The position numbers were made by a program, and so were the translations under genes. A DNA stretch of 64,000 nucleotides from Pseudomonas sp. Bout1 (GTDB taxonomy: Bacteria > Pseudomonadota > Gammaproteobacteria > Pseudomonadales > Pseudomonadaceae), in NCBI RefSeq assembly GCF_034314165.1, contig NZ_JAVIWK010000001.1, forward strand, positions 6,463,001 to 6,527,000. The letters are read 5' to 3'. The notes under the pieces are model-generated. The model saw only the letters and a list, made by a program, of their open reading frames with translations. It was not told the DNA's origin and did no database searches. This document shows positions 54,604 to 64,000 of this stretch, piece after piece; positions within the stretch are counted from its first letter, which is position 1, and each line of letters begins with the position of its first letter.

Positions 54604-54770
54604 TTGTAGGAGCTGGCTTGTGTGGCGAGGGAGCTTGCTCCCGCTGGAGTGCGAAGCACTCCCAGACCGGCTGACGAGGTGTATCTGACACACCTCGATC
54701 GCACGGCTTGGGGCCGCTTCGCAGCCCAGCGGGAGCAAGCTCCCTCGCCACAACAAGCTCGCTCCTACAA
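54604..54770. repeat. GIII REPIN nested inside another REP element, between tkt and epd
   Basis: Outer arms TTGTAGGAGCTGGCTTG (54604-54620) and CAAGCTCGCTCCTACAA (54754-54770) enclose a complete GIII element (TGTGGCGAGGGAGCTTGCTC ... complement) which itself holds a CGAGGTGTATCTG/ACACACCTCG stem. Confidence 0.88.
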
Positions 54771-54781
54771 GGGGACGGGCT

Positions 54782-56779
54782 TTAGTCTTCCAGCAGCTCT
54801 TCAGCCTGACCCAGGATGTTTTCCAGGGTGAAACCGAACTCTTCGAACAACGCTGGCGCCGGCGCCGACTCACCGTAGGTGGTCATGCCGATCACGCGGC
54901 CTTCCAGGCCCACGTACTTGTACCAGTAGTCGGCGTGAGCCGCTTCAATGGCGATACGCGCGCTGACCTGCAACGGCAATACCGATTGCTTGTAGTCGGC
55001 ATCCTGCGCTTCGAAAACGCTGGTGCACGGCATGGAAACCACACGCACGTTACGCCCGGCGGCCGTCAGTTTGTCGTACGCCTGAACCGCCAGGCCCACT
55101 TCGGAACCGGTGGAGATCAGGATCAGCTCAGGCTCGCCGATGCAGTCTTTCAGCACGTAGCCACCACGGCTGATGCCTTCGATCTGCGCCGCGTCGCGGG
55201 TTTGGTGCTGCAGGTTCTGACGGGAGAAGATCAGCGCCGAAGGGCCGTCTTTACGCTCGATCGCGTGCTTCCAGGCCACAGCCGATTCGACGGCGTCCGA
55301 TGGGCGCCAGGTGTCCAGGTTCGGCGTGGTGCGCAGGCTGGTCAATTGCTCGACCGGCTGGTGCGTCGGGCCGTCTTCGCCCAGGCCGATGGAGTCGTGG
55401 GTATAGACGAAGATCACACGCTTCTTCATCAACGACGCCATGCGTACGGCGTTGCGTGCGTATTCCATGAACATCAGGAAGGTCGCGCCGTAAGGCACCA
55501 GGCCGCCGTGCAGGGCAACGCCGTTCATGATGGCGCTCATGCCGAACTCGCGCACGCCGTAGTACATGTAGTTGCCGCTGGCGTCTTCCGCCGAGACACC
55601 CTTGCAACCTTTCCACAGGGTCAGGTTGGAGCCGGCCAGGTCAGCCGAACCGCCGAGGAACTCAGGCAGCAGCGGGCCGAAAGCGTTCAGGGCGTTCTGG
55701 CTGGCTTTACGGCTGGCGATGGTTTCGCCCTTGGCAGCCACTTCGGCGATGTAGGCCGAGGCTTTTTCAGCGAAGTCGGCAGGCAGGTCACCGGCCAGGC
55801 GGCGTACCAGTTCGTTGGCAAGCTGCGGGAATTCGGCGGAGTAGGCCGCGAAACGCTGGTCCCACTCGGCTTCGGCAGCCAGGCCTGCTTCCTTGGCGTC
55901 CCACTCGGCATAGATGTCAGCCGGGATTTCAAACGGGCCGTGGTTCCACTTCAGCGCAGCGCGGGTCAGGGCGATTTCCGCGTCACCCAATGGGGCGCCG
56001 TGGCAGTCTTCTTTACCTTGCTTGTTCGGCGAGCCGAAGCCGATGGTGGTCTTGCAGCAGATCAGGGTTGGCTGCTCGCTCTTGCGGGCAGTTTCGATGG
56101 CGGTCTTGATCTCTTCAGGATCGTGACCGTCGACATTGCGGATCACCTGCCAGTTGTAGGCTTCGAAACGCTTTGGCGTGTCGTCGGTGAACCAGCCTTC
56201 GACTTCGCCGTCGATGGAGATGCCGTTGTCATCGTAGAAGGCAATCAGCTTGCCCAGGCCCAGGGTGCCGGCAAGGGATGCGACTTCATGGGAAATGCCT
56301 TCCATCATGCAGCCATCACCCAGGAACACGTAGGTGTGGTGGTCGACAACGTTGTGGTTTGGACGGTTGAACTGCGCGCCCAACACTTTTTCAGCCAGGG
56401 CAAAACCCACGGCGTTGGCCAGGCCCTGGCCGAGTGGGCCGGTGGTGGTCTCGACGCCTGGGGTGTAGCCGTATTCCGGGTGGCCCGGGGTGCGGCTGTG
56501 GATCTGGCGGAAGTTTTTCAGGTCGTCGATGGTGACGTCGTAGCCGGTCAGGTGCAGCAACGAGTAGATCAGCATCGAGCCGTGGCCGTTGGACAGGATG
56601 AATCGGTCACGGTCGGCGAACGCCGGGTTGCTCGGGTTGTGTTTCAGGAAGTCACGCCAAAGTACCTCGGCGATATCCGCCATGCCCATCGGGGCACCGG
56701 GATGGCCGCTGTTGGCTTTTTGCACGGCATCCATGCTGAGGGCACGAATGGCGTTGGCACGCTCACGACGGCTGGGCAT
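54782..56779 (-). CDS. tkt: Transketolase
   Basis: A 665-residue thiamine-diphosphate enzyme of the pentose phosphate pathway. Motifs: [42 protein letters not shown], the TPP/Mg site [18 protein letters not shown]...[11 protein letters not shown], and the C-terminal [27 protein letters not shown] 56779 has AGGAGA 6 bases upstream; the longer frame is not supported. First gene of the minus-strand carbon-metabolism block. Confidence 0.96.
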   Translation of the reverse strand: MPSRRERANAIRALSMDAVQKANSGHPGAPMGMADIAEVLWRDFLKHNPSNPAFADRDRFILSNGHGSMLIYSLLHLTGYDVTIDDLKNFRQIHSRTPGHPEYGYTPGVETTTGPLGQGLANAVGFALAEKVLGAQFNRPNHNVVDHHTYVFLGDGCMMEGISHEVASLAGTLGLGKLIAFYDDNGISIDGEVEGWFTDDTPKRFEAYNWQVIRNVDGHDPEEIKTAIETARKSEQPTLICCKTTIGFGSPNKQGKEDCHGAPLGDAEIALTRAALKWNHGPFEIPADIYAEWDAKEAGLAAEAEWDQRFAAYSAEFPQLANELVRRLAGDLPADFAEKASAYIAEVAAKGETIASRKASQNALNAFGPLLPEFLGGSADLAGSNLTLWKGCKGVSAEDASGNYMYYGVREFGMSAIMNGVALHGGLVPYGATFLMFMEYARNAVRMASLMKKRVIFVYTHDSIGLGEDGPTHQPVEQLTSLRTTPNLDTWRPSDAVESAVAWKHAIERKDGPSALIFSRQNLQHQTRDAAQIEGISRGGYVLKDCIGEPELILISTGSEVGLAVQAYDKLTAAGRNVRVVSMPCTSVFEAQDADYKQSVLPLQVSARIAIEAAHADYWYKYVGLEGRVIGMTTYGESAPAPALFEEFGFTLENILGQAEELLED

Positions 56780-56963
56780 CGCTGATCTCCTGGAGTTGAA
56801 TAAAAGAAACGGAAAAAAGGATCGGCATTTTCCCTCAGCCACGGCCCTCGGGGCAATGACAGATAGTCACTTGAGGGTGTTTTTCCTGCGCAATGGCTGG
56901 AGAAAACGATTACCGCTTCGTCCAGAGGTTATAGCGGCTGCTTATAACCACCGATTATCGACC

Positions 56964-56985
56964 AATATCAAAACTTTTTGATATT
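56964..56985. promoter_or_regulatory. Palindromic operator before the ArsR-methyltransferase/metK pair (SahR-type)
   Basis: AATATCAAAA (56964-56973) and TTTTGATATT (56976-56985) form an exact 10-bp inverted repeat with a 2-bp centre, 42 bp before the regulator gene. It is a natural ArsR-family site for autoregulation and control of metK. Confidence 0.75.
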
Positions 56986-57027
56986 GCCCTTGCGGGGTTT
57001 TCCCACCCTCACTAGACTGCTGGCCTT

Positions 57028-58023
57028 ATGAACTTAAGCGCTCCTTCCATTCGCCCCGACGACAGCGACGAGCTGGCAGCCCTGTGCAAGGCCGGCGGCG
57101 ATCCGTTGCGCCTGAATGTATTGCGCGCGCTGACCAACGATTCGTTCGGAGTGTTGGAGCTGGCGCAGATCTTCGCGATCGGCCAGTCCGGCATGAGCCA
57201 CCACTTGAAGGTACTGGCGCAGGCCGACCTGGTGGCGACCCGCCGTGAAGGCAATGCGATTTTTTACCGTCGCGCCCTGCCCCACACTGAACAGTTGGGC
57301 GGCAAGCTGCACGCCGCGCTGCTCGAAGAAATAGACAGCCTGGCCCTGCCGGCTGACGTGCAGTCGCGCATCAGCCAGGTGCACGGACAACGCGCTGCGG
57401 CCAGCCAGGACTTTTTCTCACGGGTAGCCGAGAAGTTTCGCGCCCAACAGGACTTGATCGCCGGCTTGGCGCAATACCGCGAAAGCGTATTGGCACTTTT
57501 AGACAAGCTGGGCTTCAGTGATGAGGCCACGGCGGTTGAAGTAGGCCCAGGAGACGGAGGTTTCCTGCCGGAGCTGGCGCGGCGTTTTCATCAGGTCACG
57601 GCGCTGGACAACAGCCCGGCGATGCTGGAGCTGGCGCGCCAACTGTGTGAGCGCGAAGCGCTGGGCAATGTCCGCCTGCAGTTGGCGGACGCCCTGAGCG
57701 ACACCAGCCTGCGGGCCGATTGCGTGGTGCTGAACATGGTCCTGCACCATTTCGCCGCCCCGGCAGAAGCCCTGAGGCAGATGGCGAATTTGCTGCAACC
57801 AGGCGGCAGCCTGTTGGTCACAGATTTATGCAGCCACAACCAGAGTTGGGCCAGGGAGGCCTGCGGTGATCTCTGGCTGGGTTTTGAACAGGACGATCTG
57901 GCCCGTTGGGCCACCGCTGCGGGACTCGTTCCCGGGGAAAGCCTCTATGTAGGTTTACGTAATGGTTTCCAGATTCAGGTCCGCCATTTTCAGCGGCCGG
58001 CTGGCGACACTCACCATCGGTAA
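57028..58023 (+). CDS. ArsR-type regulator fused to a SAM-binding methyltransferase domain (SahR-like)
   Basis: A 331-residue fusion: winged-helix ArsR domain at about residues 10-95 ([58 protein letters not shown]) and a class I methyltransferase fold at about 150-320 (SAM motif [26 protein letters not shown]). ArsR metal-binding CxC residues are absent, so a metal sensor is unlikely. SahR regulators have this architecture and sense S-adenosylhomocysteine to control the methionine cycle; metK follows 19 bases downstream. The link to SahR is inference. Confidence 0.85.
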   Translation: MNLSAPSIRPDDSDELAALCKAGGDPLRLNVLRALTNDSFGVLELAQIFAIGQSGMSHHLKVLAQADLVATRREGNAIFYRRALPHTEQLGGKLHAALLEEIDSLALPADVQSRISQVHGQRAAASQDFFSRVAEKFRAQQDLIAGLAQYRESVLALLDKLGFSDEATAVEVGPGDGGFLPELARRFHQVTALDNSPAMLELARQLCEREALGNVRLQLADALSDTSLRADCVVLNMVLHHFAAPAEALRQMANLLQPGGSLLVTDLCSHNQSWAREACGDLWLGFEQDDLARWATAAGLVPGESLYVGLRNGFQIQVRHFQRPAGDTHHR

Positions 58024-58042
58024 ATATCAGGAAAACATCGAG

Positions 58043-59233
<1,191 letters not shown>

Positions 59234-59250
59234 GCCCTACGGTGTACACA

Positions 59251-59284
59251 AAGCCCTGCCGGGTGCTCCCTGCAGGGCTTTTTA
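59251..59284 (+). terminator. metK intrinsic terminator
   Basis: AAGCCCTGC (59251-59259) pairs with GCAGGGCTT (59272-59280) followed by TTTA, 17 bases after the metK stop. Confidence 0.9.
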
Positions 59285-59285
59285 T

Positions 59286-59382
59286 TGCCCGGTGTTTGTC
59301 CGGATGATTAACCGGGCGAGGCCGGTCTGTTCAGGCAAGCAGCAACATCGAGTAAAAAGCCTTGCGGTTGCGGGGCTTTTTT
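59286..59382 (+). ncRNA. Candidate small RNA between two terminators downstream of metK
   Basis: About 70 bases after the metK terminator contain a stem GCCCGG/CCGGGC, then a second strong terminator (AAAAAGCC...GGCUUUUUU, 59354-59382, with a GGUU tetraloop). Two terminators in 130 bp suggest a separate short transcript, but no promoter is evident. Confidence 0.3.
59354..59382 (+). terminator. Second intrinsic terminator after metK
   Basis: AAAAAGCCTTGC pairs with GCGGGGCTTTTT around GGTT, followed by further T. Confidence 0.88.
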
Positions 59383-59403
59383 ATGCCTGCAGGGATGGCT
59401 TAG

Positions 59404-61122
<1,719 letters not shown>

Positions 61123-61203
61123 CCTCTGCCCTACAGCATTAACCGGTGCCAGCAGAAGTCATCCTGCCCACCTGATCGAGACCTTGTGTCCCTTGGAGCA
61201 TTT

Positions 61204-61599
61204 ATGAAATTTCTTGCACCTTTTGCCCTGTTGACCGTCGCTACCCTTATGGCTACGCCGCTGCTGGCGGCCGAAGAAGCCTCGCCACTCACTGGCTGCG
61301 CCGCCAAGCGCCAGGCCATCAGCACCCAGATCGAACAAGCCAAGGCCCACGGCAACAGCGAGCAGCAAGCCGGCCTGGAAAAAGCCTTGAGTGAAGTCAC
61401 TGCCAATTGCACCGACGCCTCTTTGAAAAAGGAGCGCGAAAACAAGGTGCTCGACGCCAAGCACGAAGTCAGCCGCCGTCAGGCCGACCTCGACAAGGCA
61501 ATGAAGAAGGGTGACTCCGACAAGATCAACAAGCGCAAGGACAAGCTCGCCCAGTCACGCAAGGACTTGCAGGAAGCCCTGGACGAACTGGACAAGTAA
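61204..61599 (+). CDS. DUF1090 (YqjC-type) periplasmic protein
   Basis: A 131-residue exported protein: signal peptide MKFLAPFALLTVATLMATPLLAA, then a charged, helical, coiled-coil-like domain with two Cys (TGCAAKRQAISTQIEQAKAHGN and VTANCTDASLKKERENKVLDAKHEV). GGAG lies 6 bases before ATG 61204. Function unknown. Confidence 0.87.
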   Translation: MKFLAPFALLTVATLMATPLLAAEEASPLTGCAAKRQAISTQIEQAKAHGNSEQQAGLEKALSEVTANCTDASLKKERENKVLDAKHEVSRRQADLDKAMKKGDSDKINKRKDKLAQSRKDLQEALDELDK

Positions 61600-61605
61600 G
61601 ACGCC

Positions 61606-62055
61606 TCAGTGATCGCGGAACTGTTTATGGCAGGCGGTGCAGGCATCTTCGACTTTCTGCACCGCCGGCCCAAGGTTGCTCGCCTTGTAAGGCTGGGCCT
61701 GGCTTGCGACCACCAATTCACCGGTGGCCGCTTCAAGGTTTCGGGCCAGCTCCTGGAAGCGTGCCTGTTGCTGCCACACGTTGTCCTTGGCGCTGGTATG
61801 GTCTTCTTCGCGCACGCTCGGGAAATGCTTCCACGGTTCGTGGGACAAGGCATCGAGCTTGACCGCGCCTTCGGCAAATTTTGCCCCGTCGAACGGAATG
61901 CGCCCACGCAGCATGCCCCCCAGGTCTTCGCCGGTCTTGAGCATCTGCTTGAAAATAGCCTTGCGCTGGCCAAGGGGCGAATTCGGGTCAACCCCGCCGC
62001 AGGCGGACAGTGTCAGGCAGGCCAGCAATACAACGGTCAGTCTTTTAAAAGTCAT
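61606..62055 (-). CDS. Cytochrome c' lipoprotein
   Basis: A 149-residue cytochrome c prime-type four-helix protein. The lipobox LSAC (Cys19) anchors it; haem c binds through CTACH (C139, C142, H143) near the C-terminus, as is typical of this family. Such proteins bind NO or shuttle electrons; the partner here is unknown. Convergent with the DUF1090 gene. Confidence 0.88.
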   Translation of the reverse strand: MTFKRLTVVLLACLTLSACGGVDPNSPLGQRKAIFKQMLKTGEDLGGMLRGRIPFDGAKFAEGAVKLDALSHEPWKHFPSVREEDHTSAKDNVWQQQARFQELARNLEAATGELVVASQAQPYKASNLGPAVQKVEDACTACHKQFRDH

Positions 62056-62183
62056 GATGGCTCAAGGTCACGGGAAACGGCGGCCAGTATCCTCGCCCCG
62101 CCCACAAAGACCAATACCCCTATTAATAATAAGGGTTGCTCGAGCGCCGACCAGCGCGGGCAATCGCTTCAGGAATTGATTGT

Positions 62184-63356
62184 ATGAGTATCCGCTTCAA
62201 CCCCTGGACCCGCCGCCTGGCGTGGGCGCTGCCAATGATCGCGTTGCTGGCCGGTTGCGACACCGGCAAGGACGAAAAAGCCAAACCTCACGCCATCGCG
62301 ACCTATGTCGGTGCCACCTGGGAAAACCTCCCGGCTGTATCAGACAGCGACCTGCAAGCCGGCTTCGAGTCCTGGCGCAGTGCCTGCCAACGGCTCAAGG
62401 CTGACCCGGTGTGGGGCGCAACATGCGCTGCATCGGCCACCGTGCCGTCAACCGCAGTGGCGATTCGCGACTTCCTCAAGGCCAACCTGGATGTCTACGG
62501 CCTGCGCTCGGCCGACAACAGCCCCAACGGCCTGATCACCGGCTACTACGAACCGGTTTACCCCGGCAGCCTCACCGAAACCGCCACCGCCCATGTGCCG
62601 GTGTTCGGCGTGCCGGACGACCTGATCATCGTCAACCTTGAGAGCATCTACCCGGAACTCAAGGGCAAGCGCCTGCGCGGTCGCCTGGAGGGTCGGGTGC
62701 TCAAACCCTATGACGACGCCAGCGCCATCAACCAGCAAGGCTCCAGCGCCAAGCCGATCGCCTGGCTGACCAACCCGATGGACCTGCAATTTCTGCAGAT
62801 CCAGGGTTCGGGCCGCATCCAACTGGCCGATGGCCGCCAATTGCGTGTCGGTTACGGCGACCAAAACGGTTACCCGTACCGCCCCATTGGCCGCTGGCTG
62901 GTCGAGCAAGGCGAGTTGAAAAAAGAAGACGTGACCATGGGCGCCATCAGCGCGTGGGCCAAGGCGCACCCACAGCGCATTCCTGAACTGCTGGCGAGCA
63001 ACCCCAGCTACGTGTTCTTCAGCGCCCGCCCCGACAGCAACGAAGGCCCGCGTGGCTCTCTGAACGTGCCGCTGACCGCGGGTTATAGCGTTGCGGTGGA
63101 TCGCAAGGTGATTCCGCTGGGCAGCCTGCTGTGGCTGTCGACTACGAAGCCGGACGGTGCGCCGATTGCCCGGCCGGTGGCTGCGCAGGATACCGGTGGT
63201 GCAATTACCGGCGAAGTGCGCGCCGACCTGTTCTGGGGAACCGGTGAAGCTGCCGGGGAATTGGCAGGCAACATGAAGCAGCAGGGCCAGATCTGGATGC
63301 TGTGGCCTAAAGGCGCAGCGCTGCCAAAAGTGCCGGATGCGCCGACAGGAACCTGA
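62184..63356 (+). CDS. mltA: Membrane-bound lytic murein transglycosylase A
   Basis: A 390-residue outer-membrane lipoprotein (lipobox LLAGC, Cys25) that cleaves peptidoglycan to 1,6-anhydro products. MltA-domain motifs: GLITGYYEPVYPGSL, FLQIQGSGRIQLADGRQLRVGYGDQNGYPYRPIG; the 3D domain shows the catalytic Asp region VAAQDTGGAITGEVRADLFWG. AGGA lies about 10 bases before ATG 62184. Confidence 0.95.
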   Translation: MSIRFNPWTRRLAWALPMIALLAGCDTGKDEKAKPHAIATYVGATWENLPAVSDSDLQAGFESWRSACQRLKADPVWGATCAASATVPSTAVAIRDFLKANLDVYGLRSADNSPNGLITGYYEPVYPGSLTETATAHVPVFGVPDDLIIVNLESIYPELKGKRLRGRLEGRVLKPYDDASAINQQGSSAKPIAWLTNPMDLQFLQIQGSGRIQLADGRQLRVGYGDQNGYPYRPIGRWLVEQGELKKEDVTMGAISAWAKAHPQRIPELLASNPSYVFFSARPDSNEGPRGSLNVPLTAGYSVAVDRKVIPLGSLLWLSTTKPDGAPIARPVAAQDTGGAITGEVRADLFWGTGEAAGELAGNMKQQGQIWMLWPKGAALPKVPDAPTGT

Positions 63357-63387
63357 AGCACACCACAAACTCACTGTGTGGAGGGCT

Positions 63388-63418
63388 TGTGTGGGAGCGG
63401 GCTTGCTCGCCCCCACAT
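63388..63418. repeat. Short REP hairpin after mltA
   Basis: TGTGTGGGAGCGGGCTTGCT followed at once by the complementary half, forming one hairpin instead of a two-armed element. Confidence 0.6.
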
Positions 63419-63435
63419 TTGAACAGCGTCACGCC

Positions 63436-63822
63436 CTAGATCGATACGAAGAAGAAACTCGCAATCAACGCCATTCCCAGCGCCCACACCAGCGACCGCA
63501 GCATTGCCCAGTCCGCCAGGTAGCAGATGATGTAGAGCAACCGGCTGGTAATAAACAGCACCGCCAGTACGTTGATCGTCACCAACGACGCGCCGCCGGC
63601 CAAATGCGCAATGATCACCGCCGCCGCAAACGCCGGGGTTACTTCAAAGCTGTTGAGTTGCGCACTGTGGGCACGCTTGGCGAAGCCGTCGAGCGTATCC
63701 AGGAATGCTCGCGGGTCATGGTTCTGCCGGGGCCCGAACTTGCCACCGCTGAACTTGGCCAGGCCCGTGCACAGGTACGGCAGAAAGATTGCGATCAACA
63801 CACACCAGAAAGCGACTGTCAT
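63436..63822 (-). CDS. MAPEG family membrane protein
   Basis: A 128-residue protein with about four membrane helices. It starts MTVAFWCVLIAIFLPYLCTGLAKF and keeps the MAPEG pattern AQLNSFEVTPAFAAAVIIAHLAGG and SRLLYIICYLADWAMLRSLVWALG. Bacterial members of this eicosanoid/glutathione family are mostly uncharacterised. Confidence 0.87.
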   Translation of the reverse strand: MTVAFWCVLIAIFLPYLCTGLAKFSGGKFGPRQNHDPRAFLDTLDGFAKRAHSAQLNSFEVTPAFAAAVIIAHLAGGASLVTINVLAVLFITSRLLYIICYLADWAMLRSLVWALGMALIASFFFVSI

Positions 63823-63853
63823 AACCCATTCCTTTTTTAGTTTTACTCAACGG

Positions 63854-64000
63854 TTAGAGTTTCATCACGAACATGCCGATCAGCACCAACCCACAGGCTA
63901 TGAGCCGTGGCCGGCCAAAAGGTTCTTTCAGGTAACGCATGCCGAACAGTACCACCAGGATCACGCTGACTTCCCGCAACGCGGCAGCCTCGGCAATCGA
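63854..64000 (-). CDS. DMT/EamA-family transporter, C-terminal part (truncated by window end)
   Basis: The last 48 residues, read from the edge: SIAEAAALREVSVILVVLFG, then MRYLKEPFGRPRLIACGLVLIGMFVMKL and TAA at 63856-63854. The ALREVSVI-(about 10)-LKEPFG-(about 8)-GLVLIG pattern marks the last two helices of EamA-type exporters. The start is outside the window. Confidence 0.8.
   Translation of the reverse strand, partial: SIAEAAALREVSVILVVLFGMRYLKEPFGRPRLIACGLVLIGMFVMKL

Noticed and set aside
54935..56785. A 616-codon plus-strand frame across tkt, and similar long frames at 25469-27520, 28385-30067 and 30052-31851
   Set aside because: All are antisense shadows of clearly identified genes (tkt, betT, betB and betA).

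Overview
The window is about 64 kb of a Pseudomonas chromosome, most likely of the P. fluorescens group. The gene order matches the choline/carnitine/glycine-betaine region known from P. aeruginosa PAO1 (PA5372 to PA5411, reversed here). Coding sequence is GC-rich, and the intergenic gaps are full of REP/REPIN palindromes of the kinds known from P. fluorescens. No rRNA, tRNA, CRISPR array, prophage or insertion sequence was seen.

Region 1 (1-31.8 kb) is a nearly complete quaternary-amine catabolic island. gbcB (cut by the left edge) and gbcA demethylate glycine betaine. An operon on the minus strand (dipeptidase, DUF5943-type protein, dgcA, dgcB, etfA, etfB) handles dimethylglycine. cdhR, caiX, cdhC, cdhA, cdhB and a gamma-butyrobetaine hydroxylase convert gamma-butyrobetaine and carnitine to betaine. 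gbdR is the master activator, sdaB deaminates the serine formed at the end, cbcXWV import choline and betaine, and betT-betIBA take up choline and oxidise it to betaine. Together they turn choline and carnitine into betaine, dimethylglycine, sarcosine, glycine/serine and pyruvate; only sarcosine oxidase lies outside the window.

Region 2 (32-47.4 kb) is mixed: a translationally coupled TldD/TldE-type pair, an rhlA-like biosurfactant gene broken (or recoded) at an A8 tract and preceded by a LuxR-type box and promoter, a DHA2 efflux pump, dbpA, a YhiN-type flavoprotein, a YccS-type membrane protein, a periplasmic solute-binding protein, an ElaA-type acetyltransferase, a YgjP-type metallopeptidase, and a response regulator/PAS/GGDEF/EAL protein.

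Region 3 (47.6-64 kb) holds an alginate lyase, a periplasmic broad-specificity racemase, a small protein with a highly structured leader RNA, the central-carbon block tkt-epd-pgk-fba with two small lipoproteins, an ArsR-methyltransferase regulator with a clear palindromic operator just before metK, ligB, a cytochrome c', mltA, a MAPEG-type protein and the tail of a DMT transporter.

The most unusual signals are: (i) five perfect DnaA boxes (TTATCCACA), all in one orientation, in an 864-bp gap after gbcA, with further perfect boxes in the neighbouring genes, resembling a DnaA-titration (datA-like) or origin-like locus; (ii) rhlA, whose two frames join exactly at an A_AAA_AAA heptamer; (iii) the structured leader before the 52-residue protein at 50.2 kb; (iv) candidate small RNAs at 18.2 kb and after metK.
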